Source: Georgenia yuyongxinii (GTDB lineage Bacteria; Actinomycetota; Actinomycetes; Actinomycetales; Actinomycetaceae). Taken from it: a DNA stretch of 64,000 nucleotides. Positions 17,766-26,786 of the stretch are shown in pieces (the first letter of the stretch is position 1; each line of letters starts with the position of its first letter). The translations under genes were made by a program, and so were the position numbers. The notes under the pieces are model-generated. The model did no database searches. It saw only the letters and a program-made list of their open reading frames with translations, and was not told where the DNA came from. The stretch covers positions 1,612,001-1,676,000 of the forward strand of contig NZ_CP040915.1 in NCBI RefSeq assembly GCF_006352065.1, read 5' to 3'.

Positions 17766-18761
17766 GTGGTTCAGCGAACTCCGGCCCCGTCCCGGCGAGC
17801 ATCCCGCGTGCTAGCCGCGTGGTTCGCGGCCGTGCTGTTGGTCCTGCTCACCGCCTGCACGAGCGAGGAGCCGCCCGAGGAGGCGCCCGAGGTGGGCGTC
17901 TCCGGCGCGTTCGGCTCGGTGCCCGTGGTCACGTTCACCCCGCCGCTGCCGCTGACCGAGTCCTCCGTGGAGACGATCATCGAGGGGGACGGGCGTGAGC
18001 TCGCCGCGGACGAGCCGGTGGTCCTGACGCTGACCGCGTACGACGGCGACGACGGCGGGCTGGTCGAGAACCGGGGGGTCGGCGAGGTCCGCACGCTCAC
18101 GCTCACCCCGGAGGACGTCGGCGCGGACCTCTACCCGGTGCTCGTCGGCGCCCGTGAGGGCAGCCGTCTCCTCGTGCGCCAGCCGGTCGAGGAGGCGGGC
18201 ACGGACCGGATGCTGGTGCTCGTCATCGACGTCCGGTACACCACCGCCCGGGGTGAGCCGGTGAAGCCCGCCGAGGGCCTGCCGACGGTCACCGTCGCCG
18301 AGGACGGCACGCCCACCATCACGCTGCCCGAGGGCGACCCGCCGGACCAGCTGGTGGTCCAGCCGCTGCTGCGCGGCGACGGCGGACAGGTGCGCCCCGG
18401 TCAGGACGTCACCGTCCAGTACGCCGGTGTCGCGTGGGAGTCCGGCGAGCTCTACGACTCCACGTGGGCGGCGGGCAAGGTCCCGCGCACCCTGGTCCTC
18501 GGGGACACGATCCCCGGTCTGCGGGACGGCCTGCTCGACCAGACGGTCGGCTCGCAGGTGCTCCTCGTCATCCCACCGGCGCAGGCCCGGGGCACCGACA
18601 CGCTCGTGCTGGTCGTCGACGTGCTCGCCACCTCCGGCGGTGACACGGACTCGGTGGTGGAGAACCCCCCGGGCTCGGCCGGGAAGGACACGACGCCGGA
18701 CCCGTCCGAGTCCGAGCCGACGCCGGCCCCCGCCGACACCGAGGCCACGCCGCTCGACTGA
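17766..18761 (+). CDS. FKBP-type peptidyl-prolyl isomerase lipoprotein
   Basis: Exported, lipid-anchored foldase (331 residues). The signal peptide is residues 1-30 with lipobox LLTAC and C31 as the modified residue. The FKBP domain lies at about 205-290 (GQDVTVQYAGVAWESGELYDSTW, then PGLRDGLLDQTVGSQVLLVIPP). The region at about 50-160 looks like a second, degenerate FKBP-like repeat. The C-terminus is a low-complexity Pro/Glu/Thr tail. It lies downstream of pafA, a common actinobacterial arrangement, but has its own leaderless-type promoter. It converges on the kinase gene 7 nt away. Confidence 0.9.
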   Translation: MVQRTPAPSRRASRVLAAWFAAVLLVLLTACTSEEPPEEAPEVGVSGAFGSVPVVTFTPPLPLTESSVETIIEGDGRELAADEPVVLTLTAYDGDDGGLVENRGVGEVRTLTLTPEDVGADLYPVLVGAREGSRLLVRQPVEEAGTDRMLVLVIDVRYTTARGEPVKPAEGLPTVTVAEDGTPTITLPEGDPPDQLVVQPLLRGDGGQVRPGQDVTVQYAGVAWESGELYDSTWAAGKVPRTLVLGDTIPGLRDGLLDQTVGSQVLLVIPPAQARGTDTLVLVVDVLATSGGDTDSVVENPPGSAGKDTTPDPSESEPTPAPADTEATPLD

Positions 18762-18768
18762 GCGGCGT

Positions 18769-19389
18769 TCACCCGGTCCGCAGCACCAGATCCGCGGCCA
18801 CCCGGGCGTCCCGCTCGTCCAGCAGGGCCTGCTCCTGTGCCGCCCACGAGTCCCACAGGTGGGCCCAGCCGCCTCCGTCGCGGGTGAGCGCCCGGTGCCG
18901 CCGCACCCGTTCCGGCGCGTCGAGCCAGACCAGCAGGTCGAGGAAGGGTGCGCACACCAGCGAGCCGGCACCGCACCCCTCGACCACGAGCACGCGGGGC
19001 ATCGGGGCGCCCGGTGCGGGTACGAGCAGCTCGCCGTCGAGGGCACCGGTTACCCAGTCGTAGCGAACCGCCCGACCGTGCCGTCCGCGTGTCAGCGGGG
19101 CAAGGATCCCGGCCACCACGACCTCCAGCCCCTCCCGCAGCCCGTCCCAGCCGCGGTAGGAGTCCTCCAGTGCCAGGGTGGTGACGCCGCCGTCGGCCTG
19201 GGCCACCTTGAGCACCTCAGCCAGCCGGGCGGCCACCCCCCGCGCGAGCTCGGACTTCCCTGAGCCGGAGCGGCCGTCGATCCCGAGCACCAACGGGCCG
19301 GGCCCCACGTGGCCCGCCAGGGCGACCTGCACCAGCGCGGTCACGGCACCGACGGGGTCGGATGGCGGGTCCGGCGGGCGGGCGGTCAT
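18769..19389 (-). CDS. P-loop kinase of the uridine/nucleoside kinase type
   Basis: A 206-residue P-loop NTPase with [11 protein letters not shown] (Walker A G39-S46), a central [14 protein letters not shown] motif and a VVEGCGAG strand, followed by a lid-like arginine helix [12 protein letters not shown]. This is the layout of uridine kinase or (d)NMP-kinase-like proteins often annotated only as ATP-binding protein. The substrate cannot be determined. The ATG at 19389 follows TACCGT by 8 nt. It is divergent from hisF, and the two promoters overlap in a 71-bp gap. Confidence 0.75.
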   Translation of the reverse strand: MTARPPDPPSDPVGAVTALVQVALAGHVGPGPLVLGIDGRSGSGKSELARGVAARLAEVLKVAQADGGVTTLALEDSYRGWDGLREGLEVVVAGILAPLTRGRHGRAVRYDWVTGALDGELLVPAPGAPMPRVLVVEGCGAGSLVCAPFLDLLVWLDAPERVRRHRALTRDGGGWAHLWDSWAAQEQALLDERDARVAADLVLRTG

Positions 19390-19397
19390 GTCGGCTG

Positions 19398-19403
19398 ACG
19401 GTA
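19398..19403 (-). promoter_or_regulatory. -10 element TACCGT, leaderless start of P-loop kinase
   Basis: On the minus strand TACCGT is 8 nt before the ATG at 19389. Confidence 0.45.
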
Positions 19404-19411
19404 CCTGCCGG

Positions 19412-19417
19412 GATAAT
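19412..19417 (+). promoter_or_regulatory. -10 element GATAAT upstream of hisF
   Basis: GATAAT would start a transcript near 19425, with a leader of about 36 nt carrying GAAGAGGGA as SD before the hisF ATG. Confidence 0.5.
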
Positions 19418-19460
19418 CTCGTCCTGGCCGACACGGACGGCCGGGAAGAGGGACAGCGAG

Positions 19461-20231
19461 ATGAGTGTGGCGGTCCGGGTCATCCCGTGCCTCGACGTCG
19501 CCGACGGCCGGGTGGTCAAGGGCGTCAACTTCCAGGGCCTGCGCGACGCCGGCGACCCGGTGGAGCTGGCCCGCCGGTACGACCGAGAGGGCGCAGACGA
19601 GGTCACGTTCCTCGACGTGTCCGCCTCGGCCGAGGCCCGCGAGACCACCATGGAGGTCGTCTCGCGCACCGCCGAGCAGATCTTCGTGCCGCTCACCGTC
19701 GGCGGCGGCGTGCGTTCCGTGGCCGACGTCGACCGCCTCCTCAAGGCCGGGGCGGACAAGGTCGGCATCAACACCGCGGCCATCGCCCGCCCCGAGCTCC
19801 TCAGCGAGGTCGCCGAGCGGTTCGGCAACCAGGTCATCGTGCTGTCCGTGGACGCGCGCCGGTGCACGGGGGAGACCCGCACGCCGTCGGGCTACGAGGT
19901 CACTACGCACGGCGGCCGCCGCGGGACCGGGATCGATGCGGTCGAGTGGGCGGTGCGTGGCGCCGAGCTCGGCGCCGGCGAGATCCTCCTGAACTCGATG
20001 GACGCCGACGGCACCAAGGATGGTTTCGACCTGACCATGCTGCGCGACGTCCGCCACCAGGTGCGCGTCCCGCTGATCGCCTCGGGCGGGGCGGGCAAGG
20101 TGGAGGACTTCACCGAGGCCGCCCGCGCCGGGGCCGATGCCGTGCTCGCCGCGTCGGTGTTCCACTTCGGCACCCTGACGGTCGCCGAGGTCAAGGCCCA
20201 CATGCGCGCCGCCGGCATCGCCGTCCGCTGA
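19461..20231 (+). CDS. hisF: HisF, imidazole glycerol phosphate synthase cyclase subunit
   Basis: With HisH it forms IGP and AICAR from PRFAR in histidine synthesis. It has 256 residues and a TIM barrel. The catalytic aspartates are in [15 protein letters not shown] (D11) and [10 protein letters not shown] (near 130). The phosphate-binding GGGVRS and SGGAGK loops are present. The ATG has an SD and a recognisable promoter. It heads the group hisF-TIGR03085-hisI-trpE; hisH and hisA/priA are not in the window. Confidence 0.97.
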   Translation: MSVAVRVIPCLDVADGRVVKGVNFQGLRDAGDPVELARRYDREGADEVTFLDVSASAEARETTMEVVSRTAEQIFVPLTVGGGVRSVADVDRLLKAGADKVGINTAAIARPELLSEVAERFGNQVIVLSVDARRCTGETRTPSGYEVTTHGGRRGTGIDAVEWAVRGAELGAGEILLNSMDADGTKDGFDLTMLRDVRHQVRVPLIASGGAGKVEDFTEAARAGADAVLAASVFHFGTLTVAEVKAHMRAAGIAVR

Positions 20232-20256
20232 CCGTCCACCAACACCCGGAGGGCCC

Positions 20257-20937
20257 ATGACCTGGATGGAGACCGAGCGCGCCGCGCTCGTTGACACCTT
20301 TCGCGACGCCGATCCCGACGCCGACACGCTGTGCGAAGGGTGGACCGTGCGGCACCTGCTCGCCCACCTCGTGCTGCGTGAGCACCGGCCTGTGCGGAAC
20401 GCGGTGGAGCTGGCGGCTCGGCGGCCCCCTGGCCGGGAGGTGTTCCTTGGCTCCCTGGTCGAGCGGGCGCGGACGCCCGCGGGATACGCCGCGCTGCTCC
20501 AGCGGTTCGCGGGCGGCATGAGCGCGGCCAACCCCGTGTCGTGGCCCGGGGACGGGGCCCACCTCCTGGAGTACGTCATCCACCACGAGGACGTCCGCCG
20601 CGGCGGCGACGAGCCGGCCGAACCGCGCGTCCTGCCGCCGGACGAGGTACGGGCCATCTGGGCGCGACTGGCACCGTTCGCCAAGCTCGGGTACCGCCGC
20701 AGTCCGGTCGGTGTGGTGCTCGCCGTCCCTGGCGGGCCGCGGGCGGTGGTGCGGCGCGCCGCCGACGCCGTCGTCCTCACCGGCGACCCGGTCGAGCTCG
20801 CCCTGCACGCCTCCGGGCGCCGGACGGCGGCCGACGTCGAGGTCATGGGCCGCCCGAAGACGGTCGAGAGGTTTCTCGACCACTTCGCGGGCGATCCCGA
20901 CCCGCAGCCGGGGCAGGGCAGCGCGCGGATCAGGTGA
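20257..20937 (+). CDS. TIGR03085 family (DinB/mycothiol-isomerase-like) protein
   Basis: A 226-residue protein of the TIGR03085 group, related to DinB-like and mycothiol-dependent maleylpyruvate isomerase N-terminal domains. Recognisable are [17 protein letters not shown] near residue 29 and [11 protein letters not shown] near residue 105; these His residues are the likely metal ligands. Function is unknown; mycothiol-linked transferase activity is a family-level possibility. It has an SD, GGAGGG. Its TGA stop (20935-20937) is part of the first unit of repeat cluster B, so the repeat array begins exactly at the end of the gene. Confidence 0.85.
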   Translation: MTWMETERAALVDTFRDADPDADTLCEGWTVRHLLAHLVLREHRPVRNAVELAARRPPGREVFLGSLVERARTPAGYAALLQRFAGGMSAANPVSWPGDGAHLLEYVIHHEDVRRGGDEPAEPRVLPPDEVRAIWARLAPFAKLGYRRSPVGVVLAVPGGPRAVVRRAADAVVLTGDPVELALHASGRRTAADVEVMGRPKTVERFLDHFAGDPDPQPGQGSARIR

Positions 20938-20995
20938 CATCTCGCCGAGGAGATGACATCTCGCGGAGGAGATGACGTCTCGAGATGACATCTCG
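20935..20995. repeat. intergenic repeat cluster B: four TGACATCTCG units, mostly 19 bp apart
   Basis: TGACATCTCG cores start at 20935, 20954, 20973 (TGACGTCTCG) and 20986. The first three are spaced 19 bp apart, the last 13 bp. This is the reverse complement of the cluster A core. The first unit supplies the stop codon of the TIGR03085 gene. A decayed unit may follow near 21014. Confidence 0.85.
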
Positions 20996-21047
20996 CCGGA
21001 GGGGTGGCGGGGGCGAGACGTCGCGGCAGGTCGTCGCGCCGCCGTGG

Positions 21048-21053
21048 CAAGAT
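21048..21053 (+). promoter_or_regulatory. -10 element CAAGAT, leaderless start of hisI
   Basis: CAAGAT ends 6 nt before the GTG at 21060. It decides the hisI start against a frame that is open 25 codons further into the repeat cluster. Confidence 0.5.
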
Positions 21054-21059
21054 CGACCG

Positions 21060-21440
21060 GTGCCCACCAGCCCTCTCGAGCCCGCCCTCGCCGCCCGCCT
21101 CAAGCGCGACGAGCACGGGCTGATCTCCGCCGTCATCCAGCAGCACGACACCGGTGAGGTGCTCATGGTCGGCTGGATGGACGACGAGGCCCTGCACCGC
21201 ACCCTCACCTCCGGGCGGGTGACCTTCTGGTCCCGCTCCCGGCAGGAGTACTGGCGCAAGGGTGACACCTCGGGGCACACCCAGCACGTGCGCGCGGTGG
21301 CGCTGGACTGCGACGGCGACGCCGTGCTGGTCAAGGTCCACCAGGTGGGTGCGGCCTGCCACACCGGCACCCGCACCTGCTTCGACGCCGGCGGCGACCT
21401 GGGCGCCGTCGTCGGCCACACCCCCGGGACCGACGCATGA
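21060..21440 (+). CDS. hisI: HisI, phosphoribosyl-AMP cyclohydrolase
   Basis: Opens the adenine ring of PR-AMP in histidine synthesis. It has 126 residues, the usual monofunctional size. Seen: [12 protein letters not shown], the substrate-binding [17 protein letters not shown], the metal-binding [11 protein letters not shown], and the zinc cysteines in [12 protein letters not shown]. The GTG at 21060 is preferred because the longer frame begins inside repeat cluster B. The stop overlaps the trpE ATG (ATGA), which links histidine and tryptophan genes in one transcript, as in other actinobacteria. Confidence 0.95.
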   Translation: MPTSPLEPALAARLKRDEHGLISAVIQQHDTGEVLMVGWMDDEALHRTLTSGRVTFWSRSRQEYWRKGDTSGHTQHVRAVALDCDGDAVLVKVHQVGAACHTGTRTCFDAGGDLGAVVGHTPGTDA

Positions 21441-23059
21441 GCACCGAGACCACCTACCTGTCCACCCCGCGCGTGGAGTGGGGCGAGACCTGGCCGGCCC
21501 TGCCGGAGTTCCGCGAGATGGCCGCCGACCGGCGCGTCATCCCGGTAGTCCGCCGCCTGCTAGCCGACGACGTCACCCCGGTCGGCCTGTACCGCCAGCT
21601 CGCGGGCGGTCGCCCCGGCACGTTCATCCTCGAGTCCGCCGAGCACGACGGCGCCTGGTCGCGGTGGTCCTTCGTCGGCGTCGCCTCCCGGGCGACCCTG
21701 ACCAGCCGGGACGGGCACGCCGTCTGGCACGGCGACGTCCCGGTCGGCGTCCCCGCCGCCGGCCCCCTGCTCGAGGTCCTCGCCACCACCCTCGCCGAGC
21801 TGCGCACCCCGGCCATCGCGGGCCTGCCGCCGCTGACCGGCGGGCTGGTCGGCACCCTCGGCTGGGAGGTGCTGCGCCAGTGGGAGCCCACGCTGCGGGT
21901 GCAGGCACCCGTCGAGCACGACACCCCCGAGGTGGCGCTGTGCCTGGCCACCGACATGGCCGCCGTCGACCACCACGACGGGTCGGTCTGGCTCATCGCC
22001 AACGCGGTCAACTTCGACAACACCGAGCACCGGCTCGACGCCGCGCACGCCGACGCGGTCGCGCGCCTGGATGCGATGGAGGCGGCGCTGCTTCGGCCCA
22101 CCACCACCGCGGCGGCCGTGCGGGTGCCCGTCCAGGAGCCGGAGCTGCGGTTCCGCACGCCGCGGGCGGACTTCGAGAGCGCCGTCCTGGCCGCCAAGCA
22201 AGCGATCTACGACGGTGAGGCGTTCCAGGTGGTGCTCTCCCAGCGGCTCGACATCGACTGCGTCGCCGACCCGCTGGACGTCTACCGGGTGCTGCGGACC
22301 ATCAACCCGTCCCCGTACATGTACTACCTCCAGCTCGCCGACCCCGACGGCCCGCCCGCCGCGGACGGCCCGGGCACCTTCGCCGTCGTCGGCTCCAGCC
22401 CCGAGACGCTCGTGCACGTCAAGGACGGCACCGTCACCACATTCCCGATCGCCGGGTCCCGGCCCCGCGGGACCAGCCCGGCCGAGGACCGGGCGCTGGC
22501 CGAGGAGCTGCTTGCCGACCCCAAGGAGATCGCCGAGCACGTCATGCTCGTCGACCTGGCCCGCAACGACCTCACCAAGGTGTGCCGGCCGGAGACGGTC
22601 GAGGTGGTCGACCTCATGGAGGTCAAGCGGTTCAGCCACATCATGCACATCTCCTCCACCGTGGTGGGCCGCCAGCGCGAGGGCGTCACCTCGCTGGACT
22701 GCCTCACCGCGACCTTCCCGGCCGGCACCCTGTCCGGGGCGCCCAAGCCGCGCGCCATCGAGCTGATCGACGACCTCGAGCCGGCCCGCCGCGGCATCTA
22801 CGGCGGCGTCGTCGGCTACTTCGACCTCGCCGGCAACCTCGACATGGCCATCGCCATCCGCACCGCCGTCATCCGCGACGGGCAGGCGTCCGTGCAGGCC
22901 GGGGCCGGCATCGTGGCCGACTCCGTGCCGGCCACCGAGTACGAGGAGACCCGCAACAAGGCCGCCGCCGCAGTCCGGGCGATCCAGGTCGCGGCAGGGC
23001 TGCGGCCGGTGGGAGCGGGTCCGGTCGGGTCCGCGCCGCAGCCGGTCGGCAGGGCGTGA
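21437..23059 (+). CDS. trpE: TrpE, anthranilate synthase component I
   Basis: Makes anthranilate from chorismate with TrpG-supplied ammonia. It has 540 residues, normal length. The N-terminal feedback-site motif [17 protein letters not shown], the chorismate-binding core [17 protein letters not shown] and the C-terminal [14 protein letters not shown] and [10 protein letters not shown] are all present. The ATG overlaps the hisI stop by 4 nt. No trpG partner is visible in the window. No leader peptide or attenuator is seen upstream. Confidence 0.97.
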   Translation: MSTETTYLSTPRVEWGETWPALPEFREMAADRRVIPVVRRLLADDVTPVGLYRQLAGGRPGTFILESAEHDGAWSRWSFVGVASRATLTSRDGHAVWHGDVPVGVPAAGPLLEVLATTLAELRTPAIAGLPPLTGGLVGTLGWEVLRQWEPTLRVQAPVEHDTPEVALCLATDMAAVDHHDGSVWLIANAVNFDNTEHRLDAAHADAVARLDAMEAALLRPTTTAAAVRVPVQEPELRFRTPRADFESAVLAAKQAIYDGEAFQVVLSQRLDIDCVADPLDVYRVLRTINPSPYMYYLQLADPDGPPAADGPGTFAVVGSSPETLVHVKDGTVTTFPIAGSRPRGTSPAEDRALAEELLADPKEIAEHVMLVDLARNDLTKVCRPETVEVVDLMEVKRFSHIMHISSTVVGRQREGVTSLDCLTATFPAGTLSGAPKPRAIELIDDLEPARRGIYGGVVGYFDLAGNLDMAIAIRTAVIRDGQASVQAGAGIVADSVPATEYEETRNKAAAAVRAIQVAAGLRPVGAGPVGSAPQPVGRA

Positions 23060-23069
23060 GGACGACGGC

Positions 23070-23702
23070 GTGACCTGGCCACCCCGCCGGCGCACCGTGG
23101 TCGTGCTCGCCCTGCTGCTGGGTGCGGCGCTCCTCGCGGTCGGTGCCCTGCCGTGGGTGCAGGCGTCGGTCCGCACCGTCATCGACGTCCGCGAGATCGC
23201 CGTCAGCGGCGCCGCCGCCACACCGGCCCTGACCGCCGCCGGGCTCGTGGTCGGCGCCGCGGCCGTGACGGTGGGTATCGGGCGCCGGGTCGGTGCCGCC
23301 GTCGGCGGTGTGGCGCTGCTGGGTGCCGCGGTGCTCGCCGGGACGGCTGTGGCCGGTGTGCTGGGCGACCCGGCGGCGCCCGCGGTCGCCGCTGCCGCGG
23401 AGCTCAGCGGTGTGCCGCAGCTCGCCGGCGAGCCCCGGGTCACCCTGTGGCCGTGGGTCGCCCTGGTGGTGGCCGCGTGCCTGGCGGTGCTCGGGCTCGT
23501 GCCGCTCGTCGCGGCCGGGCGGTGGCAGGCGGCCGGCCGGCGGTTCGAACGGCCGGCTGCGCCATCGGCCCGTTCGGCGTCGAGCGAGGCGAGCGACGCG
23601 CGCACGCGGGCGATGGATGACTGGGACGCCCTCGGCCGGGGCGAGGACCCGTCGGGTCGTGACCCGGACGGCTCCGCACCCGGCGGTCCCGCCCTTTCCT
23701 GA
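23070..23702 (+). CDS. Trp biosynthesis-associated membrane protein (TIGR02234)
   Basis: A 210-residue membrane protein of the family found in actinobacterial trp operons between trpE and trpC. There are about four hydrophobic segments (residues 9-30, 50-72, 75-98, 125-150), and the PWVQ motif after the first segment is typical. The C-terminal 50 residues are hydrophilic. The biochemical role is unknown. It starts 10 nt after trpE, so it is part of the same operon. Confidence 0.85.
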   Translation: MTWPPRRRTVVVLALLLGAALLAVGALPWVQASVRTVIDVREIAVSGAAATPALTAAGLVVGAAAVTVGIGRRVGAAVGGVALLGAAVLAGTAVAGVLGDPAAPAVAAAAELSGVPQLAGEPRVTLWPWVALVVAACLAVLGLVPLVAAGRWQAAGRRFERPAAPSARSASSEASDARTRAMDDWDALGRGEDPSGRDPDGSAPGGPALS

Positions 23703-23752
23703 GAGGGCGGGTCACGGCGGTGGCGCGCACCGGGAAATCCGCGCGGTACCGC

Positions 23753-23758
23753 TAAGGT
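23753..23758 (+). promoter_or_regulatory. possible -10 TAAGGT upstream of HGxxPAAW gene
   Basis: TAAGGT lies 36 nt before the ATG at 23795, with GAAGGGAAAG as SD between them. Confidence 0.4.
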
Positions 23759-23794
23759 GAAGGCCTATCGCCGTGTCCGCCGAAGGGAAAGACC

Positions 23795-24076
23795 ATGCCG
23801 CAGACCCCGGAGCCACAGAGCTACACCCTGCCGCCCGCCGCACCGTTCACCAACCACGGTCGGACCAAGGCCGCGTGGGTGCTCATGTGGGGTGTGTGCC
23901 TCGGCTTCCTCGTCACCGCGCTGGGGCTGATGCTGTCCGAGATGGTGGTCATCATCATCGGCGTCATCCTGGCGGTCGGGTCGGTCGTGGTCAGCATGGT
24001 CATGCGCGGGATGGGGCTGGGCCAGCCTGCCCCCGTCACGGTCGGCCAGGACGGGCGCGACTGGTACTCCGCCTGA
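23795..24076 (+). CDS. HGxxPAAW-family small membrane protein
   Basis: A 93-residue protein with two membrane segments (about 28-48 and 50-70). The family motif appears as HGRTKAAW (H21 onward), with Lys in place of the usual Pro. The family is common in actinobacterial trp operons and has no known activity. The stop overlaps the next gene (TGATG). Confidence 0.75.
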   Translation: MPQTPEPQSYTLPPAAPFTNHGRTKAAWVLMWGVCLGFLVTALGLMLSEMVVIIIGVILAVGSVVVSMVMRGMGLGQPAPVTVGQDGRDWYSA

Positions 24077-24501
24077 TGAGCGCGGCCGGCGAGCCGCCGT
24101 TCGGCGAGCAGCCCGGCTACAACGCCGGGCAGTACGGGCCCGGCCAGTACGGTGCCGCGGTGTACGGCGCCGCCGGACCGTCACCGTACGGGTGGGGTGG
24201 CGCGAGCACCGAACAGAACAACCTCGGCGTGATCGCGCTCGTCGCGGCGATCGTCGGCGTCGTCGCGTCCTTCATCCCGGGCGTCAATCTCGTCGCCCCG
24301 ATCGGCGGGATCGTCGGCATCGTCGTGGGCATCATGTCGGTGCGCGCCGCTGCCGCGGGGCGTGCGACGAACCGCGGCATGGGTGTGGCGGGCATCGTCG
24401 TCGGCGCCGTGCAGCTCTTGCTCCTGCTCTTGCTCCTGCTCTTGCTCATCATCGGCGCGGTGATCTTGTTCAGCAGCTCCGATCCGGGGTTCTCGTTCTG
24501 A
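24076..24501 (+). CDS. DUF4190-domain membrane protein
   Basis: A 141-residue protein. The N-terminus (1-45) is Gly/Tyr/Gln rich, with repeated GQYGPGQYGAA-like stretches. The rest carries two hydrophobic regions with the DUF4190 pattern (NLGVIALVAAIVGVV, then GIVGIVVGIMSVRAA and GIVVGAVQ). The second segment holds eleven consecutive leucines encoded by 12-bp tandem repeats. Function is unknown. It overlaps the stop of the preceding gene, so it is cotranslated. Confidence 0.75.
   Translation: MSAAGEPPFGEQPGYNAGQYGPGQYGAAVYGAAGPSPYGWGGASTEQNNLGVIALVAAIVGVVASFIPGVNLVAPIGGIVGIVVGIMSVRAAAAGRATNRGMGVAGIVVGAVQLLLLLLLLLLLIIGAVILFSSSDPGFSF
24415..24448 (+). repeat. 12-bp tandem repeat (CTCTTGCTCCTG) coding for poly-Leu
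   Basis: About 2.8 copies of CTCTTGCTCCTG inside the DUF4190 gene encode a run of eleven Leu in the last membrane segment. Confidence 0.85.
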
Positions 24502-24590
24502 CGCTCGGCGCTTGATTTGTCTCGTTCTGCCCGCACAGCCCGGCGCCAGCCGTCCTTTGGACATGGTCCAGGCGTGTCGGTGGGGCCGCC

Positions 24591-24596
24591 TACCAT
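24591..24596 (+). promoter_or_regulatory. possible -10 TACCAT upstream of trpC
   Basis: TACCAT lies 31 nt before the trpC GTG and would allow a short leader carrying GAGGGGAGAG as SD. No -35 is clear. Confidence 0.35.
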
Positions 24597-24627
24597 GGGC
24601 CGCAGGACAACGAGGGGAGAGCGCGCC

Positions 24628-25443
24628 GTGACCGTGCTGGAAGAGATCGTCGCCGGGGTTCGGGAGGACCTCGCCGAGCGGGAGGCGCACCGACCGTTGG
24701 ACGTCCTCAAGGAGATGGCCACCCGTCGGGACGGCGCGAAGAACGCGGTCGCCGCCCTTCGTGGCGAGCACGGCGAGGTGACCATCGTCTCCGAGGTCAA
24801 GCGGTCGAGCCCCTCCAAGGGCGCACTGGCGGATATCGCCGACCCGGCCGGCCTCGCCGCGGAGTACGAGGCGGGCGGCGCCAGCGTCATCTCCTGCCTC
24901 ACCGAGCGCCGCCGCTTCGGTGGGTCGCTGGAGGACCTCGCGGCAGTCCGCGCCGCCGTCGACATCCCGGTGCTGCGCAAGGACTTCGTCGTCACCCCTT
25001 ACCAAGTCTGGGAGGCGCGCGCCTACGGCGCCGACCTCGTCCTCCTCATCGTCGCCGCGCTCGAGCAGGAGGTGCTCACCTCGCTCGTCGAGCGGGTGCA
25101 CTCCCTCGGCATGACCGCGCTCGTCGAGGCGCACGACCGTGAGGAGGCCCGCCGCGCCGTCGACGCCGGCGCACGGGTGGTCGGCATCAACGCGCGCAAC
25201 CTCCACACCCTGACCGTGGACCGCAGCGTCTTCGCCCAGGTGGTCGACGTGGTCCCGTCGGGGCTGCTCAAGGTGGCCGAGTCCGGTGTGCGCGGCCCGC
25301 ATGACGTCCTGGACTACGCCCGCGCCGGCGCGGACGCCGTTCTCGTGGGGGAGGCCCTGGTCACCCAGGGCAACCCGCGCCAGGCCGTGGCTGACATGGT
25401 CGCTGCCGGCTCGCACCCGTCCATCCGGGCGGGACGTAAGTGA
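24628..25443 (+). CDS. trpC: TrpC, indole-3-glycerol phosphate synthase
   Basis: Closes the indole ring from CdRP. It has 271 residues and a TIM barrel. The catalytic Lys is in [12 protein letters not shown], with further motifs [17 protein letters not shown] and GINARNLHT, and the phosphate-binding AESGV. The GTG at 24628 has GAGGGGAGAG as SD. A frame open 37 codons further upstream crosses the promoter region and is rejected. The stop overlaps the trpB GTG (GTGA). Confidence 0.96.
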   Translation: MTVLEEIVAGVREDLAEREAHRPLDVLKEMATRRDGAKNAVAALRGEHGEVTIVSEVKRSSPSKGALADIADPAGLAAEYEAGGASVISCLTERRRFGGSLEDLAAVRAAVDIPVLRKDFVVTPYQVWEARAYGADLVLLIVAALEQEVLTSLVERVHSLGMTALVEAHDREEARRAVDAGARVVGINARNLHTLTVDRSVFAQVVDVVPSGLLKVAESGVRGPHDVLDYARAGADAVLVGEALVTQGNPRQAVADMVAAGSHPSIRAGRK

Positions 25444-26786
25444 GCACCACCGACGCCGCGGGCGCCCCGCCCGAGCGGCTCGACGCGGCGACCGGCCCGT
25501 ACTTCGGGGAGTTCGGCGGGAGGTTCGTGGCCGAGGCGCTGGTCGCCGCGCTCGATGACCTCACCCAGGCGTGGGAGGAGCTGCGGGTCGACCCGGGCTT
25601 CCTCGCCGAGATGGACCACCTCAACCGGACTTACACGGGCCGGCCCAGCATCATCACCGAGGTGCCCCGCTTCGCCGCACATGCGGGTGACGCGCGCATC
25701 ATCCTCAAGCGCGAGGACCTCAACCACACCGGGTCGCACAAGATCAACAACGTCCTCGGCCAGGCCCTGCTCACCCGCAAGGTCGGCAAGAAGCGCGTGA
25801 TCGCCGAGACCGGGGCCGGCCAGCACGGTGTGGCGACCGCCACCGCCGCGGCACTCCTCGGCCTGGACTGCACGGTGTACATGGGCGAGGAGGACATGCG
25901 CCGCCAGGCGCTCAACGTCGCCCGGATGCGTCTGCTGGGCGCGGAGGTCATCGGTGTCTCCACCGGGTCGCGCACCCTCAAGGACGCCATCAACGAGGCG
26001 TTCCGGGACTGGGTCACGAACGTGGAGAGCACCAACTACATCTTCGGCACCGCCGCCGGCCCGCACCCGTTCCCGGCCATGGTGCGCGACCTGCAGAAGA
26101 TCATCGGCGAGGAGGCCCGTCAGCAGGTCCTCGACCTGACCGGGGCGCTGCCCGACGTCGTGTGCGCCTGCGTGGGTGGCGGCTCCAACGCCATCGGGAT
26201 CTTCAACGCCTTCCTCGACGACGACGGGGTGCGCCTGGTCGGCCTCGAGGCCGCCGGGGACGGCGTCGAGACCGGCCGGCACGCCTCCTCCATCACCGGC
26301 GGGACCCCGGGCGTGCTGCACGGCGCCCGCACCTACCTGCTGCAGGACGAGGACGGGCAGACGGTCGAGTCCCACTCGATCTCCGCCGGGCTGGACTACC
26401 CCGGCGTCGGCCCCGAGCACTCCTGGCTCGCCAGCATCCACCGGGCGGAGTACCAGCCGGTCACCGACAGCGAGGCCATGGAGGCGTTCCGGCTGCTGTG
26501 CCGCACCGAGGGCATCATCCCGGCGATCGAGAGCGCCCACGCCCTGGCCGGTGCGGTCCGCCTCGGGTTGGAGGCCCAGGCGGCGGGCGAGCCTGCGCCC
26601 ACCATCCTCGTCAACCTGTCCGGGCGCGGGGACAAGGACGTCGAGACCGCGGCCGCGTGGTTCAAGCTGCTTGACGAGGACGAGCACGACGGCGACGTCC
26701 CGGTCGCCGCAGGGCCCGAGGACGAGGCCAAGACCGGCGCGGTGGACGCGGCGGGGTACGAGGCGACCGGCAGCGTGGAGAAGTGA
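25440..26786 (+). CDS. trpB: TrpB, tryptophan synthase beta chain
   Basis: PLP enzyme that joins indole and serine. It has 448 residues. The PLP lysine is in [14 protein letters not shown], the glycine loop is [10 protein letters not shown], and the N-terminal [15 protein letters not shown] is canonical TrpB1. After the normal end near residue 410 there is an acidic tail of about 35 residues. The GTG start overlaps trpC, and the stop overlaps trpA. Strict coupling fits the alpha-beta complex. Confidence 0.97.
   Translation: MSTTDAAGAPPERLDAATGPYFGEFGGRFVAEALVAALDDLTQAWEELRVDPGFLAEMDHLNRTYTGRPSIITEVPRFAAHAGDARIILKREDLNHTGSHKINNVLGQALLTRKVGKKRVIAETGAGQHGVATATAAALLGLDCTVYMGEEDMRRQALNVARMRLLGAEVIGVSTGSRTLKDAINEAFRDWVTNVESTNYIFGTAAGPHPFPAMVRDLQKIIGEEARQQVLDLTGALPDVVCACVGGGSNAIGIFNAFLDDDGVRLVGLEAAGDGVETGRHASSITGGTPGVLHGARTYLLQDEDGQTVESHSISAGLDYPGVGPEHSWLASIHRAEYQPVTDSEAMEAFRLLCRTEGIIPAIESAHALAGAVRLGLEAQAAGEPAPTILVNLSGRGDKDVETAAAWFKLLDEDEHDGDVPVAAGPEDEAKTGAVDAAGYEATGSVEK

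Noticed and set aside
20935-20995. Possible short CRISPR array
   Set aside because: Units are about 10 bp with about 9-bp spacers that are themselves similar; no cas genes are near. The periodic motif does not fit CRISPR.
20936-21060. Tryptophan or histidine leader peptide/attenuator before hisI-trpE
   Set aside because: No short ORF with runs of Trp or His codons and no terminator/antiterminator pair; the region is repeat cluster B and a leaderless promoter.
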